This document shows positions 40,603 to 48,354 of a DNA stretch of 64,000 nt, one piece after another (position 1 is the first letter of the stretch; every line of letters begins with the position of its first letter). Under the pieces are notes generated by a model that worked only from the letters and a program-made list of their open reading frames with translations, did no database searches and had not been told where the DNA came from. A program made the position numbers and the translations under genes. Origin of the DNA: DASUPK01 sp963695805 (GTDB lineage: Bacteria > Actinomycetota > Thermoleophilia > Solirubrobacterales > 70-9). The stretch is from contig CAVOHV010000015.1 of the NCBI GenBank assembly GCA_963695805.1, forward strand, positions 1 through 64,000, read 5' to 3'.

Positions 40603-41058
40603 CTACCTGAGGACGCGCAGGCCCTCGTGCTTGCGCGCCTCGCGCCGCTGGCGCGAGTACCAGAGCCAGATGAACGCCGCCAGGACGACCAGGGACGCCG
40701 GTGGAAGGACGAGGCTGAGAACGGCGATCGCGACGGCAGCCAGGACCACGATTGCGACGACCCCAGCCGGCGTCTGCGCCCGCACCTGATCGATGCTCGC
40801 CTGCGCTCGCCGCGCTGCGCCGCCGGCCACGTCGCGGGTGATCAGGGCGGCGCCACCGGCCGCCGCCGGCCCGATCAGCAGGGCCGGCCAGATCTGCTCG
40901 TCGGCTCCGTTGAGAGCGGCACCGCAGGCGATTGCGCCCAGCGGCGCCGCGGCGACGAAAGCTCCCCAGGCGGGCATGATCGGCGGCACGATGACGCCGA
41001 TGATCATCCCGATGGCGAGGGCCAGGCCGAGGCCGGTGCAGATCGCGGTGAAGTCCAT
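40603..41058 (-). CDS. Integral membrane protein, unknown function
   Basis: 151 residues with about five hydrophobic segments: LGLALAIGMIIGVIVPPI, AFVAAAPLGAIACGAALNG, WPALLIGPAAAGGAALI, and GVVAIVVLAAVAIAVLSLVL with VVLAAFIWLWYSRQ. A basic C-terminus RREARKHEG follows. Loosely like DUF4126 proteins. Ends 2 bp before the phosphodiesterase start, so it heads this operon. Confidence 0.6.
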   Translation of the reverse strand: MDFTAICTGLGLALAIGMIIGVIVPPIMPAWGAFVAAAPLGAIACGAALNGADEQIWPALLIGPAAAGGAALITRDVAGGAARRAQASIDQVRAQTPAGVVAIVVLAAVAIAVLSLVLPPASLVVLAAFIWLWYSRQRREARKHEGLRVLR

Positions 41059-41119
41059 GCGGGGCGGGGAGGCTACAGCCACTCCGACCGTGGGGGCTGC
41101 TTTCGGCAACACTGTCGCG

Positions 41120-42511
41120 ATGGCCGAGCCTGGCAAGCGCGACCGGGGTCGGGGAGGCCGCGAGCCGGGCACCCAACGCCGCCGGCGCGCGCACACGACC
41201 TCGCACGACCTGCAGCGCTATGCGTCCCTGTTCGCGAGGCGGACCCAGGTGATGCGCTCCTCCGCGATGCGCGACCTGATGGCGATCACCGCGCGGCCCG
41301 AGGTGATCTCGCTCGCCGGCGGCCTGCCCGACACGTCGACCTTCCCCGCCGAGAGCTTCGCGGCCCAGATGACCCGGATCGCGCACGAGTCCTCGGCGGA
41401 GGCGCTCCAGTACGGCCCCACGGAGGGTTTTGCGGAGACCAAGGCCTGTATCGCCGAGGTGATGGCGGCGGAGGGGATGAGCCCGGACCCGGACGACCTG
41501 ATCGTCACCACCGGTGGCCAGCAGGCGATCGACCTGATCACCAAGACGCTGGTCGATCCGGGCGACCCCGTGATCTGCGAAGCGCCGACCTACCCGGGAG
41601 CAGTGCCCACCTTCTGCAGCTATGAGGCCGACGTCCACCAGGTGAGTACCGACGACGACGGCATGCGGATCGAGGAGCTCGAGGAGCTGCTCGGCGTGCT
41701 CGCCCGGGACGACCGGCGCCCGAAGTACATCTACTCGGTGCCGAGCTTCCAGAACCCCGCCGGGGTGACCCTGTCCGACGCGCGTCGCCGGCGCCTGGTG
41801 GAGTTGGCGCGGCAGCACGAGCTGCTGATCGTGGAGGACAACCCCTATGGCCTGCTGCGCTATGACGGGGACCCGCATCCGACCCTCTACAGCCTGGACG
41901 GCGGGGACTACGTCCTCTATGTCGGCACCCTGTCGAAGATCCTCTCCCCCGGGATCCGGATCGGCTGGGTCGCGGCGCCGCCGCCGGTGCTAGAGAAGAT
42001 CGCACTGGGCAAGCAGGCGGCCGACCTCTGCACCTCGACCCTCAGCCAGTACTTCGTACGGGAGTACTTCGGGGAGGGGCGCTGGCTCTCCTACATCGCC
42101 GACCTGATCGAGATCTACCGGGACCGTCGCGACGCCATGCTGGACGCCCTCGACCACCACTTCCCGCCGCAGGCGGGGTGGACACGGCCCGAGGGAGGGC
42201 TCTTCCTCTGGGCGACCCTGCCCCACTACATCGACACCACCGATCTGCTTGCGAAAGCCTTGCGCCAGAACGTCGCGTTCGTCCCGGGACGCGCCGCCTA
42301 TGCCGATGGGGTGCGGGGGGCCTCGTCGATGCGCCTCAACTTCTCAGCCTCGGGCGAGCAGGATCTGCGAGAGGGGATCCGCCGCATCGGAAGCGTCGTC
42401 TCCGAGCAGATCGCGCTCTACGAGACGATCACCGGCGAACACCGGGTCGAGCCTCCTCCGGACGAGGGAGAGGAGCCGGGGGGCGAGGTGGTCCCCATGC
42501 CGAGGCGATGA
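41120..42511 (+). CDS. PLP-dependent aminotransferase, LysN/MocR-type class I
   Basis: 463 residues. ISLAGGLPDTSTFPAESF is the N-terminal signature of the 2-aminoadipate/aromatic aminotransferase subgroup. ALQYGPTEGFAETKACIAEV, TTGGQQAIDLITKTLVDPGD and PSFQNPAGVTLSDARR follow, then VEDNPYGLLRYDG and GTLSKILSPGIRIGWVAAP with the PLP lysine. The first about 35 residues are Arg-rich and may not be translated. No DNA-binding domain is attached. It overlaps ddl by ATGA. Substrate unknown; D-amino-acid or aspartate metabolism would fit the ddl link. Confidence 0.85.
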   Translation: MAEPGKRDRGRGGREPGTQRRRRAHTTSHDLQRYASLFARRTQVMRSSAMRDLMAITARPEVISLAGGLPDTSTFPAESFAAQMTRIAHESSAEALQYGPTEGFAETKACIAEVMAAEGMSPDPDDLIVTTGGQQAIDLITKTLVDPGDPVICEAPTYPGAVPTFCSYEADVHQVSTDDDGMRIEELEELLGVLARDDRRPKYIYSVPSFQNPAGVTLSDARRRRLVELARQHELLIVEDNPYGLLRYDGDPHPTLYSLDGGDYVLYVGTLSKILSPGIRIGWVAAPPPVLEKIALGKQAADLCTSTLSQYFVREYFGEGRWLSYIADLIEIYRDRRDAMLDALDHHFPPQAGWTRPEGGLFLWATLPHYIDTTDLLAKALRQNVAFVPGRAAYADGVRGASSMRLNFSASGEQDLREGIRRIGSVVSEQIALYETITGEHRVEPPPDEGEEPGGEVVPMPRR

Positions 42512-43485
42512 AGGTCGCCGTGCTCAAGGGAGGCAGCTCGCTGGAGCGCGAGGTCTCACTCCGCTCCGCGGCCCGCGTCGAGGACGCGGTCGGCGAGCTC
42601 GGCCACGAGACGATCGGCATAGATGTCGGGCAGGACCTCGTCGATCGCCTCCGCGAGCATCAGCCCGACGTCGTCTTCATCGCGCTGCATGGCCCGGGAG
42701 GGGAGGACGGCACCGTCCAGGAGCTGCTCGAGATCCTCGACCTCCCCTACACCGGCCCCGGCGTGGCGGCCTGCGCGCTCTGCATGGACAAGGTCGCCGC
42801 CAAGCACGAGATGCGCGCGGACGGCATCCCGACTCCGGACTGGGCCGCGTTCAACGCGACCGCCTTCCGGGAACTGGGCGCCGCTGACACCCTCGATGAG
42901 ATCGAGGCTCGGCTCGGCTTCCCGCTGGTCGTGAAGCCGACGAGCCAGGGCTCCTCGCTCGGAGTCGAGTTCGCCGCCACCCGGGAGGAGGTCCCGGAGG
43001 CGCTGCTTGCCGCCTTCAGCTACGACGATCGGGTGCTGCTCGAGCGCTACGTGAGGGGCCGCGAGCTGGCGATCAGCGTGCTCGACGGCGAGCCTCTCCC
43101 GATCGTCGAGGCGATTCCGCGAGAGGAGGACTTCTTCAATTTCGAGGCCCGCTACGAGATCGGCCGTACCGACTACGTCTGTCCCGCCGAGCTCGGCTCG
43201 GATCAGACCGGGCAGGTGCAGGAGCTCGCCACCCGCACCTACGAGACGCTCGGCTGTAGCGGCTTCCCCCGGGTCGACGTGATGCTCGGAGACGACGGAC
43301 CCCGGGTCCTCGAGGTGAACGCGATCCCCGGGCTCACCGATACGAGCCTCTTCCCGATGGCGGCGGAAGCGGCGGGGATCGACTTCACCCAGCTGGTCGG
43401 GCGGATCCTGGCGAGCGCTCAAACCCGGCCGGCAAGCGAGAAGACGTTTCGCCGCCAGGCGGGCCCGCTACCTGCCGGGTCCTGA
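42508..43485 (+). CDS. ddl: D-alanine--D-alanine ligase
   Basis: 325 residues, ATP-grasp fold. MKVAVLKGGSSLEREVSLRS, FIALHGPGGEDGTVQELLE, YTGPGVAACALCMDK, FPLVVKPTSQGSSLGV and RVLEVNAIPGLTDTSLFPMA are diagnostic. It makes the D-Ala-D-Ala end of peptidoglycan precursors. The C-terminal tail after position about 305 is basic and slightly longer than usual. Confidence 0.94.
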   Translation: MKVAVLKGGSSLEREVSLRSAARVEDAVGELGHETIGIDVGQDLVDRLREHQPDVVFIALHGPGGEDGTVQELLEILDLPYTGPGVAACALCMDKVAAKHEMRADGIPTPDWAAFNATAFRELGAADTLDEIEARLGFPLVVKPTSQGSSLGVEFAATREEVPEALLAAFSYDDRVLLERYVRGRELAISVLDGEPLPIVEAIPREEDFFNFEARYEIGRTDYVCPAELGSDQTGQVQELATRTYETLGCSGFPRVDVMLGDDGPRVLEVNAIPGLTDTSLFPMAAEAAGIDFTQLVGRILASAQTRPASEKTFRRQAGPLPAGS

Positions 43486-43513
43486 CCTGCCGGAGCAGCC
43501 AGCGTCGCGGGCC

Positions 43514-44002
43514 CTAGGGCTCCTCGCCCTGGGCGAAGTCCTCCGGCGTGACGTTGTCGAGGAAATCCTTGAACTTCTCGACGACCTGTTCGGTGTCCTC
43601 GACCTCCTCGCCCTCGAATTCGATCGCCGACTCCTCGATCACCTCGTCGGCGGCGAAGATCGGCGCGGAGGTGCGGACTGCGAGGGCAAGCGCGTCGGAG
43701 GGCCGGGAGTCGATCTCCATCTCGGATCCGTTCATCGAGATCGTGATCGAGGCGAAGAAGGTGTTGTCGCGCAGCTCGGTGACCGAGACCTTCTCGCACT
43801 TGGCCTCCATCTGATCGAGGACGTCGGAGAGGAGGTCGTGGGTCATCGGGCGGGGCGTCGAGGCGCCCTGGAGCTTCATCAGAATCGCCGCCGCCTCGGG
43901 GTGGCCGATCCAGATCGGGAGGAACTTGTTGCCGTCGACCGTCTTCAGCAAGACGATCGGCTGCTTGCCGACCATGTCGAAGCTCACTCCGTAGATGGTC
44001 AT
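43514..44002 (-). CDS. Bifunctional nuclease family protein (DUF151)
   Basis: 162 residues from ATG 44002 (MTIYGVSFDMVGKQPIVLLK). LPIWIGHPEAAAILMKLQG, PMTHDLLSDVLDQM and SRPSDALALAVRTSAPIF are the family signatures. A glutamate-rich tail follows. Members have reported DNase/RNase activity. An alternative start eleven codons upstream is possible. Confidence 0.9.
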   Translation of the reverse strand: MTIYGVSFDMVGKQPIVLLKTVDGNKFLPIWIGHPEAAAILMKLQGASTPRPMTHDLLSDVLDQMEAKCEKVSVTELRDNTFFASITISMNGSEMEIDSRPSDALALAVRTSAPIFAADEVIEESAIEFEGEEVEDTEQVVEKFKDFLDNVTPEDFAQGEEP

Positions 44003-44107
44003 CCGCTGCACAAAGGCTCCTCGGGAGGTCCGCACGGATTATAGGAGCGGCCCGAAGCGCCCCAGACTCAGGAACCGCGGCCACCACCAACACCGCGGCA
44101 GACGAAG

Positions 44108-44150
44108 TGGGCGATCCTGGACTCGAACCAGGGACCTCTTCCTTATCAGG
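44108..44150 (-). repeat. 3' fragment of a tRNA-Ile (GAT)-like gene, attachment-site remnant
   Basis: The minus strand reads, in order, anticodon-loop bases CTGATAA, then GGAAG AGGTC, a T-arm CCTGG-TTCGAGT-CCAGG, then ATCGCCC and A. This is the 3' half of a tRNA. The bases before the anticodon loop do not pair with the stem, so the 5' half is missing. An integrase remnant begins 20 bp away. Together they mark one end of an integrated element; the intact tRNA-Ile is not in the window. Confidence 0.7.
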
Positions 44151-44169
44151 CATGTGAGGCTCCTGCCGT

Positions 44170-44700
44170 CTACTGCCGTGCTGCCCGTTCCTGCTGCAAA
44201 TCGGGCACATCGGTACCCAGGGGCGCTGCCGTCTGCTGCCCGCCGCTGCCGTCTGACCTTTCCATCGGCTTCCCATAGATCGCCTCCAGCATCGCCCGGC
44301 GCTCAGGGCTCCGGTTGGCGGCGTCGAACTGGTGCGCCAAGGTGCTCTGAGTGACGGCGATGCTCGCGTGCCCCAGCCGGTCTGCCACAGACTGCACATC
44401 CATTCCAGCCGCGATCAGCCGCGAGGCGTGGGTATGCCGCAGATCATGGAAGGCCGGCGCCGTGTCAGCGAGCCCGCCCGCTTGACGGCGCGGGCGAGCA
44501 CCCGCCCGCCGATGTTCCGGTGATCGTGGGGGCGCCGGGTATAGCGGGACAGGAGCACTAGGTCGCCGGGCTGGCTGTGCTGGCTGGCCAGCCGCGCCTT
44601 GGCGAGCCGGGTGCTGAGCGCCGGGGTGACCTCGATGCAGCGCCGGGAGCGGTCGGTTTGAGTGGCACGCGCTCCCCCTTGCGGTCGAGCTGCGCCGTGA
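44170..44700 (-). pseudogene. Tyrosine recombinase/integrase, truncated and frameshifted
   Basis: Visible parts of the catalytic domain: KGERVPLK and DRSRRCIEVTPALSTRLAKA in one frame, then after a shift near 44465 FHDLRHTHASRLIAAGMDVQ (catalytic R-H with LRHTHA) and VADRLGHASIAVTQSTLAHQ (second His). The catalytic Tyr would be expected shortly after; here the sequence reads STLAHQF instead of the usual TYxH. The N-terminal domain is absent and the upstream side runs into a secreted-protein fragment. It reads toward the tRNA-Ile fragment, the usual integrase-att layout. Clearly non-functional. Confidence 0.8.
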
Positions 44701-44756
44701 ACGTCACCGTGGCACTCGCCGTAAGGTGACGATCCCCGGTCCGAGCGTTTCACCGT

Positions 44757-45060
44757 GTGTCGACCCCGTGCTGACGAACCCGCCGCCAGATGGGTGAAGG
44801 ACCTGAAGCGTCAAGCCACCCGATGCGTCGATGACCTTCCAGCTTCGTGATCTGGCCGTTGAAGGGCGCAACCAGCGTGGCGCCGGGAAGCGCGGTCTGC
44901 TGAACGGTCGCCGAGATCGCGATCGGGCGGCTCGGGAGCGCGTTGGTCAGCGGGCTGCCGAGTGACAGTCGCGGCACTTTGCGGCGGAAGCGGCGAGGAG
45001 TGAGAGTCCCCCGGCGACCCCCGCGGCGGCGACTTTCGGCCTGATCGATAAGGGAAGCAC
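44757..45060 (-). pseudogene. Fragment of a secreted beta-rich protein (related to the 45069-45983 gene)
   Basis: Pieces in different frames: a signal-peptide-like AAAGVAGGLSLLAASAA, then RPIAISATVQQTALPGATLV and APFNGQITK, then after a one-base shift near 44850 VIDASGGLTLQVLHPSGGGF. The same kind of domain (SPVNGTVVRWRIRV, then TNFRIIRPLGGGLYTG) occurs in the intact gene just upstream. The right part of the gene is replaced by integrase sequence. Decayed paralogue at the island edge. Confidence 0.6.
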
Positions 45061-45068
45061 CAAGGCGT

Positions 45069-45983
45069 CTAGCGCTTTATCAGCTTCACCTTCACCGGTT
45101 TGGTGACCGTCTCGCCGCCCGTCGGTGTGTAAGTGATCTTCGGCTTGACCTTGACCTTGCCGGTCGATTTCAGCTTCTTCTTCTTCTTGCCCTTCGCCTT
45201 GATCAGCAGGTGCACGCTGCCCGGTGCGGTTACGGTCTCGCTGCTGGTGGCGGCGTTGGCTACCTTGACGCCCTTGCCCGCCCCGGTCAGCTGGCCGGCG
45301 TGCGCGACGGTGACGGTGAGCGTCGCCGTTCCGTTCTTCTTGTTGCGCGTGATCTTGTCGACGGTGAAGGTCGAGGTGATCTCGGCGTTGAGCGCGACCT
45401 CGTAGAGGTTCGTGCTGGAGGGCGGCCGGGCGGGCCCGCCGTCGGCGAGGCTTGGCTGCTGCCACTCGTTGCGAATGCCGGCGCCCGTCACGAAAAACTC
45501 CGCGGCGGCCGACTCGCAGCAGTCGATTCCTATGTAATCGCCGATCCGAATCGGAAGTTGCGCGTTGTAAGTGGTCGTTGCATTGATCGGGGGCAGTACC
45601 AAGGGCGAGGTGCCCGCTCCCGTATACAGCCCGCCGCCCAGCGGCCTGATGATCCGGAAGTTGGTGAGCCGCGTAGAGGCACCGACGCGGATCCGCCACC
45701 GCACGACCGTCCCGTTCACGGGCGAGGAAACCCCACCGGGAGCTCGCAGGCCGGGAGCGAGCGCGCTGTTGCTGAACGTGGGCCGTGGGCTGTAGTTCGC
45801 TGCGCTGTCCGGCACCCGCGCCAGGTTGCTCCCGATCGTCACCGTTGCCCGCGCTGGCGAGACGCTCCCGCCGAGCAACAGGGCCGCGAGTAAGGCGGCG
45901 GGAGCAAACCGCCCAAGGAGGCGCCGTCTACGTCCCGCCAGTGGAGCCATCCTGGCGAAGCCTTGATACATCTCACGTCCCAT
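45069..45983 (-). CDS. Secreted beta-rich surface protein
   Basis: 304 residues. Arg-rich start and signal peptide (LLGRFAPAALLAALLLGGSVSPARA) are followed by a mature domain with PVNGTVVRWRIRVG, LPIRIGDYIGIDCCESAAAE (conserved double Cys) and a C-terminal Ig-like part with TFTVDKITRNKKNGTATLTV, a Lys-rich linker KAKGKKKKKLKS and GKVKVKPKITYTPTGGETV. The DYIGIDxC motif and the C-terminal K-rich immunoglobulin-like repeat recur in the 61.5-kb fragment. Wall or secreted protein of unknown role. Confidence 0.7.
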   Translation of the reverse strand: MGREMYQGFARMAPLAGRRRRLLGRFAPAALLAALLLGGSVSPARATVTIGSNLARVPDSAANYSPRPTFSNSALAPGLRAPGGVSSPVNGTVVRWRIRVGASTRLTNFRIIRPLGGGLYTGAGTSPLVLPPINATTTYNAQLPIRIGDYIGIDCCESAAAEFFVTGAGIRNEWQQPSLADGGPARPPSSTNLYEVALNAEITSTFTVDKITRNKKNGTATLTVTVAHAGQLTGAGKGVKVANAATSSETVTAPGSVHLLIKAKGKKKKKLKSTGKVKVKPKITYTPTGGETVTKPVKVKLIKR

Positions 45984-46099
45984 CTTCGTCCCGTGGTGAG
46001 CAGCCTATATCGAGTCGGGTCGGGCGGTGCAAGGGTACGCCCGTTGCGCTCTGCGCAGACGAGTTTGGGAGCAGGCGCGCGGTATTCTCGGGGTGAGCG

Positions 46100-46432
46100 T
46101 TGACCCCCATTGACACATCCGGCTCATGGGATGGCGGGGCGCCCTCGGAATCTGGGTTCGTGCCTCCCCTACGCGTGGAGCTGCTCGGGGGGTGCCGTGT
46201 CGAACGAATCGGCGTCGCGCGGCCGGTCGTGTGGCAGCGGCGTACTGCGAGGACGCTGACGAAGCTCCTGGCGACACACCCGCGCCCCTCGCTCCACCGT
46301 GAAGAGCTTCTCGAGCTGCTCTGGCCGGGCGTCCCGGCGAAGTCAGCGCTCAAGGGATCCACGAGGGGCCCTGATGGCGGACCGGCGCGCCAGGTCGCTG
46401 ATCAATTGGCCCGTGAGAATTGGGGGCAGTGA
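46100..46432 (+). pseudogene. Truncated SARP/BTAD-type regulator (DNA-binding part only)
   Basis: 110 residues from TTG. LRVELLGGCRVERIGVARPV, WQRRTARTLTKLLAT and SLHREELLELLWPGVP match the N-terminal OmpR-like winged helix of SARP/BTAD and LuxR-type large regulators. After about residue 85 the homology stops and an unrelated 25-residue tail follows. The bacterial transcriptional activation domain is missing. It overlaps the next gene by GTGA. Confidence 0.6.
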
Positions 46433-47550
46433 CGACGCCGAGGCGTTGGGTATCGCGCTTGGTCGGAAGCCTGGTGCTCGCGGCGACGCTGCTTGCCATT
46501 GCGTCCGGGTTAACCGCACCTGCGGCCGCAGGCGCAGCGGCATCGCCCCGGCAGACGGGCCAACCCCCCCTCTTCGCCTACTACTACATCTGGTTCGATC
46601 CCAGCTCCTGGAATCGGGCGAAGTCCGACTATCCGTTGCTTGGACGCTACTCGAGCGACAACACGACAGTGATGCGGCGTCAGATCCAGCTCGCCAAACA
46701 GGCCGGCATCGATGGCTTCATAGTGAGCTGGAAGCACACGCCGACCCTGGACGAGCGACTGGCGAAGCTGATCCGCGTCGCTGAGGCGGAGCGCTTCAAG
46801 CTCTTGGTCATCTATCAGGGGCTCGACTTCGAGCGCCGTCCGCTGCCCATCGGCAAGGTCGCCACCGACCTCGACCTTTTCAGCAGCCGCTTCGCCGCCA
46901 GCCCGGTGTTCGATGCCTTCGGGAAGCCGGTGGTGATCTGGTCGGGAAGCTGGGAATTCTCTCGCGCTGAGATGTCCTCGGTGATCGGCCATCGCCGTGA
47001 TCTGCAGATTCTGGCCAGCGAGCACACGACGGGCGGCTACCGGCGCCTTGCAAGCCTCGTGGACGGGAACGCCTATTACTGGTCCTCCGTCAACCCCGAC
47101 ACCTTCCCCGGTTACCGGCAGAAGCTGCGGGAGATGGGCGCGGCGGTTCATCGACACAGCGGCCTGTGGATCGCCCCGGCCGCCCCGGGGTTTGACGCTC
47201 GCCTGATCGGCGGCCACACCGTGGTGCCGCGCGCGGACGGAGAAACGTTGCGCCGCGAGTATGAGGCGGCGGTGTCCTCATCTCCCGACGCGGTCGGATT
47301 GATCAGCTGGAACGAGTTCAGCGAGAACAGCGCAATCGAGCCGAGCCGCCAGTACGGTGCGCAGGCGCTACGGACCCTGGCCGATCTCCGCGATGCGAAA
47401 CCTCCGGCGATCGGGGATTTCGATTCCAGCGCACCGGATGGAACCGGGACGGTTGGATTGAGGGGTCTGGCGACCGTCGCGGGATTTCTGGTCCTGACGC
47501 TCGGGGGCTTCCTGGTAGTCGCGCGACGGCGACGCGCGGATCGGAGATAG
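46429..47550 (+). CDS. Secreted glycoside hydrolase family 99-like protein
   Basis: 373 residues from GTG 46429. Signal peptide (LVGSLVLAATLLAIASGLTA), then FAYYYIWFDPSSWNR, AKQAGIDGFIVSWKHTPTLD, FKLLVIYQGLDFE, KPVVIWSGSWEFS and GLISWNEFSENSAIEPS. The WNEF...IEPS ending carries the acidic pair typical of GH71/GH99-type TIM barrels that act on mannan-like glycans. A C-terminal membrane helix (GLATVAGFLVLTLGGFLVVA) and RRRRADRR tail anchor it. Probably trims or recognises envelope polysaccharide. Confidence 0.75.
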   Translation: MTTPRRWVSRLVGSLVLAATLLAIASGLTAPAAAGAAASPRQTGQPPLFAYYYIWFDPSSWNRAKSDYPLLGRYSSDNTTVMRRQIQLAKQAGIDGFIVSWKHTPTLDERLAKLIRVAEAERFKLLVIYQGLDFERRPLPIGKVATDLDLFSSRFAASPVFDAFGKPVVIWSGSWEFSRAEMSSVIGHRRDLQILASEHTTGGYRRLASLVDGNAYYWSSVNPDTFPGYRQKLREMGAAVHRHSGLWIAPAAPGFDARLIGGHTVVPRADGETLRREYEAAVSSSPDAVGLISWNEFSENSAIEPSRQYGAQALRTLADLRDAKPPAIGDFDSSAPDGTGTVGLRGLATVAGFLVLTLGGFLVVARRRRADRR

Positions 47551-47577
47551 CAGCGGAGATTGGCGGAGTGGTTCGCG

Positions 47578-48231
47578 TCAGCTCGAGTCAGCCGGCGATC
47601 GCGAGGTGAGGTCAGCGGCCGCGAAAGCTTTGGTCGCCGGCCGACCGTAGTCAAGGGCAGCCGCCTCAAGCAGCCGGAGGTCGACAAGGTCGATCTCCAG
47701 GCGGCTGGACAGCTCGCGCACAGCTCGATGCTGCCGCCGACTCCAGTGCTCATAGGTCCCCAGCGCCTCGACTCGAACCCGCGCCACTCGCGTGCCTCTG
47801 GCGTCTTGGACAACGCGACCGAAACAGGCGACCAATCCCGTCACGCCTTGGTGGTCGACAGTGGGGAAGTCGAGGTCAGGTCGGCCCGCCACGAAGATTC
47901 CGCAGCCACATGCAGGGTGGGGAGCGTCGTGCGGGGCCTGATGCGCTGGAGTCGAGGAACGGAACGGGGTCGGCAGGTCGCGATAGCAGTCGGCGACGTG
48001 GACCGCCTCGCTCCAACTCACCGGGAGGAATCGAGAGCGAAGCTCAGGAGCGCCGGTTTCGTCGTAGTCGATTCGCCAGGAGCGGAACCCGATGAGAGGC
48101 CCAGGAGGTTCGGATCCGCGCCCGATGCCGTAGTCGCCCGGCCCCTCAGACACTTCCGTCGACCGCGCCACGGGGGCTGCGCGTGTCTCCTGGAGGGCTG
48201 ATCGTCGGGGGTTGTTAGCGGATTCGGACAT
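47578..48231 (-). CDS. Hypothetical protein with Cys-rich CGCGIF motif
   Basis: 217 residues. PLIGFRSWRIDYDETGAPEL, a run HQAPHDAPHPACGCGIFVAG (His/Cys-rich, potential metal site), VTGLVACFGRVV and YEHWSRRQHRAVRELSSRLE. I do not recognise a named family. No signal peptide or membrane helix. It stands alone, convergent with the GH99-like gene. The divergent gap to 48355 holds short A/T-rich sequence (GGAATTAAAGAGTAGG). Confidence 0.5.
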   Translation of the reverse strand: MSESANNPRRSALQETRAAPVARSTEVSEGPGDYGIGRGSEPPGPLIGFRSWRIDYDETGAPELRSRFLPVSWSEAVHVADCYRDLPTPFRSSTPAHQAPHDAPHPACGCGIFVAGRPDLDFPTVDHQGVTGLVACFGRVVQDARGTRVARVRVEALGTYEHWSRRQHRAVRELSSRLEIDLVDLRLLEAAALDYGRPATKAFAAADLTSRSPADSS

Positions 48232-48354
48232 CCGGAGGAATTAAAGAGTAGGACAGGGCCCTGCGGTTAAGCGGTTGAGAAATTCCTCCGGAAATGCACC
48301 TGGTTCGCATCGAGTCGCGCTTGAGGTTGCCGCAAGTTCTGGGGCTCGGCGACC

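Noticed and set aside
39137..41625. Long + strand frames opposite the phosphodiesterase and membrane protein
   Set aside because: Shadow frames in GC-rich DNA; the - strand genes carry catalytic motifs.
44108..44180. Complete tRNA-Ile gene
   Set aside because: The D-arm and acceptor 5' strand are missing and the anticodon stem does not pair, so only the 3' half is present.
44947..45699. 250-codon - strand frame overlapping the surface protein
   Set aside because: It is an out-of-frame shadow of the 45069-45983 gene; only its last about 30 codons resemble a signal peptide of the neighbouring pseudogene.
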